Counted from the first letter of the stretch, positions 46,076 to 58,815 are shown. The stretch: DNA of 64,000 nucleotides from Ochromonas danica (GCA_015146655.1 VKHL01000076.1:1-64000); one strand, 5' to 3'. Made by a program: numbers and translations. Notes: a model not told the origin generated them from the letters alone.

Positions 46076-49000
46076 ACACGCGCGCAGTATACACACATGA
46101 TAAGTGCTAACAGTTGTTATGTCATAGTCTATGATGAAGTCTTACCATTGTTAAGTGAGTTCTGTTGTCCTTGCCCCCATTGTTGTGATGAGTCCGATGG
46201 ACGAACAAGATAGCGCATTAAAGGACGTAATTGAGGAAGTAATAAAAAGAGAAAAGCTGCAAAGCTACTATTCAAATCACCATTTCTACCAAATGTTGGC
46301 CCACGTGCTTGATGCATAGCCATGGGTTGACAAGCAAAATACTGCAAGACATCATCTGGATAATACGAACACCAGACATCTTGTGTAATACCAATCGCGG
46401 GATTAGCACGTACAATGAGTCCCACTTCTAATGATCGTTCATAGATTAGAATTCCTCGACTACGGCCTAGACCATTCGCAGGCTGTACACCTCGTAAAGA
46501 CAGCCAATAATGTAACAATGAGTTCTCATGTATTTCACTATTACCACTACTCCCTACACCACCTGCATTACTATTACCACTACTACCACCACCTGCACTA
46601 CCTCCTGAGGTTGACGCAACTAAAGGAGGTGCGGGTGGTAAAGGATTATTACCATCTGACATAGCATTTGTAGAAGTAGTAGAAGTAGCATTAGATAGAT
46701 GCAGATCATGAATACTGTTATTATTCATCTCTTGCCATTGTTGTAGTTTAGCTAAATCTCGTTTAATCTCTTGTGTTGCTGTTGTACGTCTTCTAATTGA
46801 TCGACGACCCATACCTTCTGTACTATTTGCACCAATAGAAGAGATAGGAGCTAATGTTTCACCTTGTGGACCAGTAAATGTTGGTCGATAGATAATAGGA
46901 ATTAGACTAGCAGATGGGACAATAGATGGATTATTTTGAGATAATGTAGCAGCTATGGTAGCAGTTCCAGCAGACGGTGTACTAGCACCATAAGAAGTTG
47001 TAGCAGTAGATGGAACAGAAAACATACTTCCATTACCATTTACTACATCTTCTGATTGAGATGATTTAACAGTAGCAGTAGTACCAGCATAAGATGATTC
47101 TTGTCGACTAGCTGCACTTAATCGTTTACGAGAACATTTGGATCTCCAACCATCAATAAAAGCACGTAATTGACTGAAGTCATTACTAGACCATGTCGTT
47201 TGTAAAGCATTAGATCTCATCAGAACTTTCTCTAAAGAAACTAAACCACTTGCTATTTGCATAGGATTTAATGATAAACTAAGAATGGTTGGTGAGTTAT
47301 TCTCATTATTATTTCCATCACTTTCATCCATACCCATACCATTTCCTCCATTATTGGGAAACATGTTGTTGTTGTTATTACCCATGTTACCCATGTTATT
47401 ACCATTGTTATTAAATGCCATGGTATTCATATTCATCCCCATGTTCATCCCCATGTTCATATTCATCCCCATATTCATGTTCATGTTGGTAGGCATTCCC
47501 ATGCCTTGTAAGTCTTTCAATGCCATTTGTAATCGTTCTTCATCAACTAGATAGAAAGTTGATCGTTGTAAGGCATCCATATCAAAGATATAACTTTGCA
47601 TGGCTGTCCATTGATAAGCACCACAACGATCAAACCGTAAGACTGGCACAGGAATGGCTGAATAGGATTGAAAGTCATGGAGAGCAGGTCGTGCACTTAA
47701 TGCCATTGACTGCATCAAACGCTTACCCAATGCATCATAAAGTGATGGATGAGGTGAACGACTTGATGTACTCATCGTATCTTTATCAGAAATAACACTT
47801 TCCTTGTCCGAATCATTGTTGTTATCATCACAAGGAAGTAACAATCCTCCTCCTCCAACATGATTCTAATACAACATGGACACAGACACACATACACAGC
47901 ATACATCAGATGATGGTGAGCCCATATACACTGAGAGATCAAATAGAAGTAAATCATTACCTCACTATTACGACGAGAAGAACTACCCGTGTCAAGAGTA
48001 TATCCACCACCAGCTGTAGTCCCACTAGATCGATGATCACGAGTTGATGCAGGAGGTGCTGATGGAGGAGGTAATTGAAATACTGAAGAAAAGCGTTCAT
48101 TACGAATAGACTATCATTAACATCAACATGCACAATAATGATCAGTCACATGGAGATAGAGTACACTAGATAGATACTGTATGCTAACCTTTCCCTTTGC
48201 CTGCCAGAATTGCATAATCTGATGTATACGTTCTCTAGCCATAGAAAGCATATCCTTTGATTGAAACATTGCTACAAGAGAACTTTTAATATACTCCCAA
48301 GCTTCCACTTCATCTAATAACCATAGAGAAGAACTATTAGTTGCGTTCACTTTACAACACAATACAGAAAATAAGAATGAATGATTATCTTGTCATTACC
48401 TCGATTACGAGATCCTCGGCGAGACTTCTTTGTAATCTAATAGATCACACACACATACGCACACACACGCACACAAACGAACACACATATACCACAAGTC
48501 ATTCCTGACGATCATTGATAATAATGAAAATGATAATGATGATAACGAAACCTGTGAATTCATTCTTTCATTCTCTGGAATTGCTTGAGCATCGATTAGA
48601 CCTGATAGACAAGTCTATATACATACAACAAGATACAGCAGTATTAGTGTATTAGTTTGAGATAGCATGGACAAGAGATAAGATACAAGGTTACCTTTAA
48701 GAAATTGAAGAAACCACATGGATCACTATAGATTTTCAATGAAGTTTTATTGACAATCCCTAATCCTGTATCATGTTTCATTAATACAGCAAACATATCT
48801 ACATATTGTGTTGGTGGAGAAGAAATTCCAGCTGCTCCCCCTCCACCACCAGCAGTAGTAGTAGCAGCAGTAGAACCTCCCATTGATGTTGTCATTGTTT
48901 GACCACCACTCACTGCTTGAGAAGCTGATAGTCCAACATTACTACCACTACTGCCACTAGCACCACTACTACCACCACCATTTCGTAGTTGTTCTTCTCG

Positions 49001-49888
49001 AATATCAGCTGCTCTAGCAGATGAAAAAGTATAGACAAGGATTAATGCTAATCCATTTCTGACTTCAGGACGCATATCAGGATTATCAAATAAAGTAGAT
49101 CGAATCCATTGTGTTGTAGTTGAACTTTCTCTTGCCCATAAAGCAAAAGGTAATAAATTATTTAAACATAATGTCATTAAATGTTGTTGACCAGCTTGAT
49201 TATTATTCACATCCGTATAATGATAATGTTGTTGATCAAGATATTGTTGATAATGACAATAAATCTCATAAAATTTTGGTTCATAAATTGTAGCAATGGT
49301 AGGTATAATATGTTTTCTCAAAGGTAAAGATGAGTTAGTAGTATTATTCATGATACTACCATTACCACTACCACGACCACCTGCAACAGATGGATCAGAG
49401 AAGATTGTATCATTATCATAACTAGTAGTATTCATATTGTTGTTATTATTATTATAATGACCAGGTGAAGAAGAGGATAATAAGGCATTCGTGACTTCTA
49501 CAGATGGATAATGTTGTTGTTGGGGATAATATCCTGATGATTTCGATGCTGTTAGATGAAGACTATTAGAAGATGATTCCACGATGGAATCAGTTGTCAT
49601 CATTTGATCTTGTGATAGACTATGTGGTGGTGTCCATCCAGATAAATCAAATAAATCCAAAGGATCACCATGAGATTGATCAGACGTTGTACTATTATTG
49701 TTATTGTTATTGTTGTTGTTGTTCTGCATCATCATCATTTGTGTCGTTGTGGTATGATTGATCAGCTGTGGCTGCTGCTGTTGTTGTTGTCCATGTAGAA
49801 GGTTGACATGTGGTAATAGATGATGTGATTCATTACCATTCGAATCCATCATAGAAGTGTTAAGATTTAGATCGTCTTCTTCAATCAT
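45620..49888 (-). CDS. 1195-aa Gln/Asn/Ser-rich protein, unrecognised
   Basis: Eight exons join in frame: 48695-49888, 48552-48614, 48400-48436, 48189-48349, 47961-48110, 46146-47865, 45754-45973 and 45620-45662. Ordered segments stand out from low-complexity sequence: KFYEIYCHYQQYLDQ with a helical block through WIRSTLFDNPDMRPEVRNGL (exon 1); LLDEVEAWEYIKSSLVAMFQ with IHQIMQFWQAKGK (exon 4); PALHDFQSYSAIPVPVLRFD and ISLRGVQPANGLGRSRG-type sequence (exon 6); and LNYRTIGTFDQAFHFVTSRF near the C-terminus. Met-Asn and Gln tracts come from unstable repeats. The architecture resembles large transcription or Mediator-type proteins, but no domain is recognised. An upstream non-coding or coding exon is possible, because a good acceptor precedes the chosen ATG. 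Confidence 0.7.
45984..46079 (+). repeat. (CA)n microsatellite at a 3' splice site
   Basis: About 45 CA units inside the intron between exons 6 and 7 of the 1195-aa gene. On the coding strand the repeat is (TG)n, ending roughly 10 bp before the predicted AG acceptor at 45974-45975. Confidence 0.9.
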
Positions 49889-50625
49889 TATTGTTGGGTT
49901 AATATACTGTAGAAAGAAAGACAATAAAGACAGACAAATCAATAAAAAAACAAACGAAAACAGAAAAAATGACAGTCACCACCAACAGAGCAGTAGTGAC
50001 TGAACAATAACAAGAAATAACAAGAACGCGCGGAGGACTGTTGTAAAATTGATAGACTGTTCTCAGCAGAGGCAGAGGACAGACACGGAGGGTCAATGGG
50101 GATGGGATGCGATAGGATCAATGTGATGTCTTTCTTTGGTCCTCTCTCCAACTCTGTCCTCTTGTTTGTCTTCTTGTTGTTGTTCTGGTCAGTTTGATAT
50201 CAAAAATAGGAAGAGCCAGCGAGACTGTGTCACGTGGGGGGTACATGGGCTTTATAAGTCAGATTATACGACTTTGGTGAGTCAGAGAATAGGAGTTTTC
50301 GAAGCCGCAAAAGATGAGTTTGATGACTGAGAGCAGAGAGTTTGGTGAGTTGGCCTACCAAAACTTGGTGGCAAAACACAGGGTATGGAAGGTCTATTTA
50401 AGTGATGATTTAGATTGTTAAGGAGCCAAGAACTGTATTAAGACGCAGAGAATGACTACGACTTCTACTGGCTCTATAAAACTCTTCAATTATATCAAAA
50501 TACAATCCATGAAATACTATGGGGGTTAAGTAAGACGATATATGGACTTTGAAAGGCAGTTTTCTGACTTTTGAAGTCCAAGTCCACTAAAGACAAACAC
50601 AATTAACCCCGTTGGTCTGTCAATA
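49889..50625. promoter_or_regulatory. divergent intergenic, 1195-aa gene and ZNF830-like gene
   Basis: No gene is supported. TTTGATATCAAA, a 12-bp palindrome, lies near 50197. A splice-acceptor-like TTTCTTTCTACAG at about 49910 suggests an upstream leader exon of the 1195-aa gene. Confidence 0.4.
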
Positions 50626-51564
50626 ATGGACATGGATCGTGCTCAAACTTTGCGACTGTTGATGAAACAACAGCAAATACAAAAAGGCTCTTCCAGTAAC
50701 AGAAGTACTGTATCAGCCAAGGATATGGTGAAAGAGCTTAAGAAACAAAAGCAACATACCCCAGCCACTACCACCACTCCTCACACCGCCAAATACACTT
50801 CTACCCAATCAAAAGAGAAAGAGAAACATCCTAATAAGCCTACTATACCACCTTCTTCCTCTGGTGGTATCCCTGTTGATTTCTTTGACTCAAAGCCTCC
50901 TCCCTCTGCCCCACCGGCAGAGACCAAAAGTAACAATAATCTCCCTGCTGGATTTTTTGATGATCCTCTAGCTGATCTAACAGCAAGAGGAGTGGATTTA
51001 AATGAGTTAGCTAAAAAGCAGGATGTTCAGGCACGAGTTGAAGTGGAGCAGTTCTTACAAAGTGTAGAGGCAGAAGCTGACAGCGCAGCCATTGGAGCAT
51101 TTTATGATGACGACAACGTGAATGAAGAAGAAGTAAATATCTTCAATCCTTCTACTAAAGATGTAGTTGATGATGATCAGGCTGTACAATATGCTTATCT
51201 TGCTCAATTGGCGACTCTCTTACGACAATCTGAAACCCAACAACAACAGCAGAAGGAAGAAGGAGAAGAGATGAAACAACTTGTTGAAGAAAGCAGAGCT
51301 TTACAATCATCTCTCATGGTTACTTCAACTTCGACTAGTGAACAATCATTAGGTGTGAGTTCAGGAAGATCTTTGAAGGACTCGTTGTTGTTATCCATGG
51401 GAAGAAAGAGAAAACATTTACACAAACGACTGGTAGACAACAAGTCATTCACTGCTGAGGAAAGTGTAGAAGATGATTCTAATGCATCTGCAAAGAGAGT
51501 TAGAAAGGAGTCTGTGCATGAAGAAGATGTAGAGCCTTCCTACTCTCCATTGGACTTCTTCTAG
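50626..51564 (+). CDS. ZNF830-like protein lacking the zinc finger
   Basis: Intronless gene of 312 aa. ZNF830 (CCDC16) is a nuclear protein linked to the spliceosome and genome stability. Matching landmarks are the N-terminal RLLMKQQQIQK helix, GGIPVDFFDSKPPPSAPP and LPAGFFDDPLADLTARGVDL (~110-130), followed by a helix with EVEQFLQSVEAEADSAAIGA and a Gln/Glu coiled coil. ZNF830 proteins normally have a C2H2 finger right after the N-terminal helix. Here that interval has only SSSNRSTVSAKDMVKELKK and no Cys pair. The C-terminus has basic clusters and ends SPLDFF. It is a likely orthologue with a lost finger. Confidence 0.6.
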   Translation: MDMDRAQTLRLLMKQQQIQKGSSSNRSTVSAKDMVKELKKQKQHTPATTTTPHTAKYTSTQSKEKEKHPNKPTIPPSSSGGIPVDFFDSKPPPSAPPAETKSNNNLPAGFFDDPLADLTARGVDLNELAKKQDVQARVEVEQFLQSVEAEADSAAIGAFYDDDNVNEEEVNIFNPSTKDVVDDDQAVQYAYLAQLATLLRQSETQQQQQKEEGEEMKQLVEESRALQSSLMVTSTSTSEQSLGVSSGRSLKDSLLLSMGRKRKHLHKRLVDNKSFTAEESVEDDSNASAKRVRKESVHEEDVEPSYSPLDFF

Positions 51565-51941
51565 ACTAAACTAGCATTGTTTCATTCTCTCATGTAAATA
51601 ATAAACAAGCAGCTATTATCTTAGGACACATTTATATACTACGTAGTATTGATTAATTGATTACACACTCAAAGAATTTTCATCCATAGAAATGTTATCA
51701 TTTCAATGAATAAGTCTCTATCATTTACTCAATCTGCTAGAGTGAGTTTAGTTGTTCAGAGATAGACAAAGCAAGACAAGAAGAAGAAATCTCCATGTCA
51801 GCAATATTGACTAGAGTAATGCTACAAAGATCTCAGTTGCCATAGATTAACACCTCACAAGAAGAGCTTCGGAAGTGTTTAATAACCTGCTAATAACATG
51901 AGACAATATATTTGATCTGATCATCAAAAATTAAAATTGGT
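51565..51941. other. short convergent intergenic
   Basis: Sits between the stop codons of the ZNF830-like and MLO-like genes. AATAAACAAG at 51600 could serve as a poly(A) signal for the forward gene. Nothing else is seen. Confidence 0.5.
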
Positions 51942-54900
51942 TTAGACATCAACAAAACGTGATTTCACTCCTTGTTTTCCCGAGGTGTTCACATTGCTGT
52001 GAATGCTTTCTTGGTTATGATGCTTGGTAGTAGGCAGGCTCTTATCAAAAACTACTACTCCTCCTCCATCTTGTCGTTCCTCCTCTTCCAATGACATCAT
52101 TACTGCTGATTGAGTATCAGTGACAACGTGGTCACCAGCAGAGCTCAGTGTTGTATCAATACGACTCTGATGCATTATTGTGACATCGTTAGACTTCGTC
52201 AAGTCTTTTGTTTTATTGATGGAAACACCTCTTCTGATAGTTTGAGAGGGAGATTTAGAAATAGGACTAACTGGCGGGCGAAGGGAATATACTTTGGACC
52301 GATCACTATCTTGCATACACTGATCTTCAACATAAATATCATGATAGCGTATATCCTGAGAGGTATGACTAAAATCACTTTCATCAGATGCAATAGATCG
52401 ATCATCAGTGAACTGAGAAAGTTCTGAGCTACTTGCTTCAGAATAATGTGAATGATGTCCATCCGAATGATTGGAGTCGCAATCCTCATTCTCTCTTCCA
52501 TCCTCTGCAACTAATTCGATGTCACCATCACCTTGGCTCTTCATATGCTTTGAGGCATGCTTGGAAGCGATAAGGTCAATGAGCTGATTGTGTTCAACTG
52601 AATGACTATAGTGTTGAGAATGACGACGTGCACGTGCAAGAGCACGAGAGTCGCTTTGATCTCTATGCCCATCATTGTCACTGCTGGTATCACTATGATG
52701 GTGCTGACCACTATGATAGTGATGATGGGGGTCCGCTCTCTCTGTTCCAATGTCTCTTAATTCTTCCCGACCCCCCGTGATACTGTAGCGGGCGCTATTA
52801 TTAGCACTGTTGCTATTAGAAGATATCACATCTTCCACACCAAACAGTTTCGCCGCAGCAGTAACATGAGGAAGAGAAGCTCGATTATTATGTGGAGTCG
52901 TCGTAGAAGTGGAAGCACTTGCTTTCATGTTGCCACCACTACCACGAATAGCCGCTAATCCTGCTCCAATAGTAGATTTGGAGAAGACATTAAAACTATG
53001 TTGTCGAGGAGCGGAAATAGACTCTTGGTCATTCTGGCCTTTTCCATCATGATCATCAGTTGACTTTGTCTGGCGTTTGGTATTTCCAGCCGTGCCTTCT
53101 GATGAAGCATGAGTAAGACCATGTGCGGGAACAATGTTAAAGCTGTGTCTTCTTGTCGCAGATATTCCATTACCATGACTATCCGCACCATTTTTCTCAC
53201 TCACACTATTATTCTCATGACCTTTCCCACCAGATATGACTGTATGATGTGAATTGAAAGGATTCAAATTAGTGACAGCCTTGAGCACAGATGACTTTCT
53301 ACCCACTACTTCATCATTTTTAGATTCTTGTGATTCTGTAATATGATATTCATAAGTAATACTTGCACGCTTGACAGGTTTATTCTTTTTCTTCTTAGAT
53401 GTACCACCATCAACACCTTCCTCATGATCTTCCTCCACATGTTTTGATTTCTTGGAAGAAGTGACAATCTTCTTCTTAAGTAAACGAATCTTTCTCTTAT
53501 AATATTCTGGTAATAAAATCTGAGATAATCTTTCCCAATGAACACTGTGATCTTTATCTGTATCTAAGACTTGGAAAATTCTTCGAATGGAATCATCTGT
53601 CAGATAGATTTGTAAAGCATGAAGAAAACGTTTTAATTGACTCACATCTAACCCTCTTTGACCTTCTGCCAGGACAGTCTGATACTCCCCATAGCAATGA
53701 TTATACCACTCTTTGCGATCAATAGCCATGGTTTTCAAGTTAGTACGAAGTAAATGTTTCAATCTCTGGGTTACTACTCGTTCATCAGTTGCACGTTCAC
53801 AAATCTCATTAGCAATGCGTTGATCCAACTTCACAATACTTTTTAACATGACAGAAGTAAAGATAATTTGTTTAAGGAAGAAGAAGTTAATAACCATGGG
53901 AACAACAAGAGCAAACTCCCAAAGAACACGATGATATGATAAATCAGCCAAGAAGATAAAATTGGTGGCCCATAGGGCAACATAGACATATTGAACAAGA
54001 AGACCGAATTCAATTGCAAAATAGTAAAGCTCAGGATTATGAAATAGAAAGATCTCTTGGAACTCTGTTTCAAGTTCTTTGATGTCATCATCTTGACGAA
54101 CAGCACCAGATGAAATTCCTAAATGATGACCAACAATTGTTTTCCAAACTTGATGAAGGAAAGAAAAGGTAACATTGGCTAAATACTTGAGCATTTCACG
54201 GAACTTTTTGATTCTATCGATCTTCTCGACAGAGCCGACACTGCCTTCACCAACAGGTTTCTCTATGGAGAAATATTGTACGGAATATCCCCGATTACGA
54301 ATAGGAATAGGCGAATTAGGATGTCCATGCCCATGTCCATGTCCTGTGGAAGTATGGGCAGGACCAGTAGACGTAGAAGACTCACTATGTCGTCTGCTTC
54401 TCGTTTTGAACAAATGCCACCGACCAGATCCTGGTCTCCCATACTCAATATCATCAGGTGCATGATAACAATTATCACCGGTATGAGAAGTTACAATAGA
54501 ATGATTGTTGGAAGAAGAGGCAAAGCTGGCGCCAAAGGCTTTCAGAGTTTCACGAGCATATGCAGTCAGACCACGTTGACGAGTCTGCACTTCATCGCCA
54601 GGCAATTCTTGAGACTCCCCAGCAGCAGGTATATTTTGTTGTGTTGTTAGGGAACCCTGTCTCCTGAGTCTATATTCATGACGTAAATTACGATAGGCAC
54701 GGAAATCGATACGATCAACGTCACCAGTAGTGGTTGACGCCGGGCGGGACGGAGAGACAACAGGGGCGGGACTTTCCTCATCAATGACAGGAGCATCACC
54801 CATTTCTGCCGATTCTTCTTGCAAGGGATTCTTTCGAGAGCTCGTTGCTCGCGTAAGGCTAACTCCCACAGCGGCACCAATTTGGCCTTCACCACCACTC

Positions 54901-57058
54901 TTGCTTTTCATGGTAGTTGAAGTTTGACGAGATAGAGATGAGGTTAACCGATAATCATGACGTACAGATGGCTCACGATGAAGTTCTCCCTCACGTTGTC
55001 TCATTTTGAAGTCTTTCTGCATAATTCTTTCCAAGCAATGCAAATAAAGATAACGCCTATTTTCTCCAAAGATGAGGCCTCTCAAGCCTACCCCGCCTTC
55101 CATTGATCCAAAAGAGGCTCTTGAAGATGCCACAGAGTTTTGTCGAGTTAAAGAAAATCTTCTCTTTTCGGATGGCGGCATTGCTTCATTACTCCCTAAA
55201 CGAGGCAACAAACTGACAGCAGGACTAGGTCCTTTCTCTTGCAGAGATGCTGAATATGATTGAGCTCGAAACTTTGCAGAGAGCATGCCTCTACGAGGGA
55301 CAACAGAAGGTGTTGCATCACCACCAGGGCCATCAAAAGAAACAGCAGACAATGCATTGATTGCATTTACAGTGTTGAGACTGGAAATAGAAGAGAGATC
55401 CAAAGTCTGTCCAGATGTATAAGATCCACTTTTACGAATTGCTCCTCTTTTGGGAACTACACGAGGAGAAACGGGAGCAGCTGCCAATGTCACGCTCACA
55501 GCAGCAGAGACAGTACCAATCATGCCATTAGGCGGAGTGTTGTGAGGAGTGGATGGAGGATTATTAGGAGGTGTCGCAACAACACTATTGTTGAGTGTAT
55601 TCTGCTTTGTCAGATCATCCACAACTGAATCAGCCTCACTATCATCGTCGTCATCTTCCTCAGCACCCTTTTCCTCTTTTTCATTCTTATCTTCATTGAT
55701 TGCAGGTAAAGCTCCATGAGCTCCATGGTCTGCATCACGATTTAATTCCTGCTCTTCTTCTTTTAGTTGGATGGCAAGTTCAGTATCAAGAACCTTGTCC
55801 ACCAATCTCTGCATATAGACTTCTGAGGCAAAGGTTAATCCCACTATATAACACATCAGCATAGCGCTACAGACAAAGACATAGCGAAGCGTGTATTCTT
55901 CACAGACATGATATCGGGATGGTCCATGATGTTCCTCAGAACTGCTACTACCACCAGCTAAGCGACGAGTGTATTCTTCGTCATTTCGCGCTGGTCGAAG
56001 GAAATGATTCAAGAACGCATGTGCTACATGCGAAGTCACATTACCCTGACTGCCATTCTCCTCTTCTTTTGGATCACTTAGATGATGATTCTTTGAAGGA
56101 TATCTTTCACACACTTCTGATTGATAGACAGGATCAACAAAAGCTATACGAATGTAGTTTAAGGCTACAAATGTTGCCAATGTTAACCAAGCAATCGGTC
56201 GAATTTCAACCAGAGCTAAGATATGATCTTTCAATACACCACACATATAATTAGCAAATTTAAATTCCACTGGTAAATTATAAGATTGAATAAAGAAATC
56301 TTGAATAATTTTGTATTCAATCTTTGGCCTTAATTGTGGGAAATTCATGGAGATTAAGCCATGATCGAAGAAAAACCTTCTGAATCCACTTCCCTTATGC
56401 ATTTGAACATATTCCATGATTAGACTCTCTGCCGAGAAATTATCATAATAAAGTAGCTGTTGATTACGGAAAGTAATCAAATAGACCAGAACCACTGCTT
56501 GTACAATGAATGTGATGCCAACAAACATGAGAACAATATGAGCAAAATGAAATGCTTCATACCTAGAGATGAATTAAACAACAAACAACATCAGAGATGA
56601 CGAACAAAGGTCCCAAGCCAAAACATAAAAAGATAGTAATACCATTTATTTTGAGAATAATCCGAATATTCGGAAGCAAATAAGATAGCGAAGGAAATAA
56701 ATCCCATGATCATGAATTCACGATAAAGTCGTTTGATTAAAGCCTACAAGTGGAATAAGGAAAGAAAGAAACAAAACAAGAATTAACAATTAATAAAAGA
56801 AGAAGCAAAAAAACAAAAACACAAAAGCCGGGAGTGGAAGGCATAATATTACCTTGATACCAATCTTACGACATTCCACTTCCAGTACATGAAGAACTAG
56901 AAAGTAAAAAGACATTAGATATAAGCAGGTTTGAAAAGGTATTCAATGCCAAACAGATACTTACATCCTTCAAAAAGCATAAGACATATTAAAAGTCCAA
57001 CAAAGACAATAGCAGCAGTATCGCTGTATAAATAGAGAATCTGTCCAAATACTGCCAT
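51942..57058 (-). CDS. MLO-like seven-span membrane protein with EF-hand-like loop
   Basis: About 1619 aa. Exons are 56965-57058, 56853-56896, 56643-56743 and 51942-56562. The MLO core is clear once exons are joined: FVGLLICLMLFEG to FLHVLEVECRK, then LIKRLYREFMIMGFISFAIL, YEAFHFAHIVLMFVG, and LRPKIEYKIIQDFFIQSYNL with FANYMCGVLKDHILALVEIR. Plant MLOs are ~500-600 aa Ca2+-permeable channels with a calmodulin-binding tail. Here a ~500-residue disordered loop interrupts the membrane domain. The last spans are YFAIEFGLLVQYVYVALWAT and FALVVPMVINFFFLKQII. After them comes an EF-hand-like loop DTDKDHSVHWER (~1080), with Arg where the final Glu ligand is expected and Glu one position earlier. A long Ser/His-rich tail follows. 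Ca2+ signalling at a membrane is inferred. Confidence 0.9.
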
Positions 57059-57531
57059 ACTACTAAGAAATGAGTGAAGATAGAGAGACCTTGACAATCA
57101 ATAAAGAATGAAAGAGTCTATATGTAGATAGTCAGTCTACTTACTCTACAGTATCATCCAATGATTACAGAACTGGAAGGTCTTCTCATCGACCAGATGG
57201 GCGAATGGGAAGAAATTCCGTCACTTGGCCAACCCACACCAACCCAACACACACTGTGCAATCATCCCACGCAATAATAATACACCAAAACTGAAACAGC
57301 GCGAGTGGCAGCAGCCAATGGGCCAAACAATTAGACCACTACAGTAGACTAGACCACGTTTAATACTATGTTGCTAAATAGTGAAAGTGGTAGTCTAATA
57401 ACGATTTATCTTCTTTCTATGATGAAAGAAGCTTAGTCTTTGTAGAAAGGTGAAAGCAAGAAGAAAGACTTTGTTTTTTTATTTACTCATTGATATTTAT
57501 TGAACTAAAAAGCAATTGGGATTTTAAACTC
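57059..57531. other. MLO-like gene upstream region
   Basis: No complete gene. The right edge, near 57491, carries AATAAA on the minus strand and probably ends the transcript of the reverse frame at 57532. Confidence 0.4.
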
Positions 57532-57650
57532 CTAATAGTGGGGTTTCTTGATCGTAAGAGTGGCTTTGGCCTTGTTGCACTGCGGATCTTCTTCACTCAC
57601 TTCCTCGAGACAACCAAGTTCGTCATAATCAAACCATTCATACTCTTCAA
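57532..57650 (-). pseudogene. orphan reverse reading frame, possible terminal exon or remnant
   Basis: A ~38-codon reverse frame ending at TAG (57532-57534) reads EYEWFDYDELGCLEEVSEED followed by PQCNKAKATLTIKKPHY, which looks like real protein. AATAAA follows about 40 bp downstream. It has no in-frame ATG before an upstream stop, and its 5' side would run into the forward gene at 57686. It may be the last exon of a gene with a distant start, or a remnant. Unrecognised. Confidence 0.3.
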
Positions 57651-57685
57651 TCAAACGCCATCAAATTGAAAGAAAGAAAAGGGTC

Positions 57686-57973
57686 ATGTCAAGGTCAACA
57701 AAAATGAATTTCCCCTTGACAGAACGCCAAAGAAAGATTATTAGCAATGTTCATATGCATGCTCAAATTTCTTCCCCTGATGGTACACCACAAATAAAGA
57801 GTTTACGTGATGGTTGGAAGAAATTACAACGTATTGATAATGAAGCAGATAGTGTCAAAGAAGAAGAGTTTGCTACAAGAGTAGTGAAAGTCTTGATGAT
57901 TATCACGGGATTAATCATCCTCTTCGTTGCCTATCGCATTATCGTCTATCCTTCCAAGACGTCGTCTTCTTAA
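57686..57973 (+). CDS. small tail-anchored membrane protein, 95 aa
   Basis: Intronless. A soluble N-terminal part (LTERQRKIISNVHMHAQISS, then SLRDGWKKLQRIDNEADSVK) is followed by one membrane span near the C-terminus (VVKVLMIITGLIILFVAYRI) and a short basic/Ser tail. This is a tail-anchored topology, typical of ER or mitochondrial outer-membrane proteins. The helix before the span has a SNARE-like polar pattern, but it is too short and lacks the heptad core. No family is recognised. Confidence 0.6.
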   Translation: MSRSTKMNFPLTERQRKIISNVHMHAQISSPDGTPQIKSLRDGWKKLQRIDNEADSVKEEEFATRVVKVLMIITGLIILFVAYRIIVYPSKTSSS

Positions 57974-58815
57974 TCTCTAGCATAATTATGATATAGACGG
58001 AAACGTCGACTTTATTGATGTTTTCATGTTTTTGATTTTTCTTTGCTTTTGTTTTTTTGCATCGTTTGTGTAATGCTATATACTCTCCCCGCTGTCATGC
58101 TTTCTGTTGATTGAATATGTGAATGTATGCATTGTTTTCTTCGTTGTCTTTTTTACGCGCGAGACTTCTTGACATTTTGTGCGTACTATTTCCTACCCCC
58201 TCTGATTTTATAGCGACCTACCTCTTCTCCTCTGCCTCCCAATTGTTTTGCTTTTTGAGTTGCTTGCTTTTGCTTTCCTTCTTAAGTGTACCATTCCGAG
58301 GTTTGACCTCTCAGCGAAACGTGTTCAATCAATGTTTACTTGTGTTGCGACAACAATAATGTCACCATACTAATCTACCGTATCTACCTTGGTGACTTGT
58401 CACTGAGTGGTATCGTGGATGTCATGTGGCATACTGTAGCAGAGAATGTAACACGATGATTGAAGACTAGTTTAAGTGTGTGATGTTGACATATAAGATG
58501 AAATGATATGATCAAATGATATGTTGATCTATAGATAGAGGAAAGTCTTGAAGCTATGATTAGAGTTATGTAAGTTCCTGAATATGATTCTCAGGATAAC
58601 TGTGTTCCAAAACAAAATCTTTTAGCGACGTGTTTGCCTTTCATTTATTACATTGTATGCTCTACATAAAAATCACACAGGATGGGATGATCAAAGTCAG
58701 CCTAGCCTGTACTTGGCATAGAAGAATATCAAAAACACTGAGAAGAAAGATGATGACCTCCACATCGAAGTCTTCAAACCTTCTTCCCTATCTAAATGAC
58801 TATTTGGACTACCTT
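57974..58815. other. intergenic, tail-anchored gene to YIPF6
   Basis: No gene is supported. The first 300 bp are T-rich 3' flank. Both flanking genes end towards this gap. Confidence 0.5.

Noticed and set aside
45750-46094. Frame starting with a poly Cys-Val repeat
   Set aside because: The start lies in the intronic CA microsatellite; only 45754-45973 is a real exon.
58697-58815. Continuation of the YIPF6 frame past its stop
   Set aside because: It arises from reading through the last intron; the spliced exon gives the canonical Yip1 C-terminus ending at 58816.
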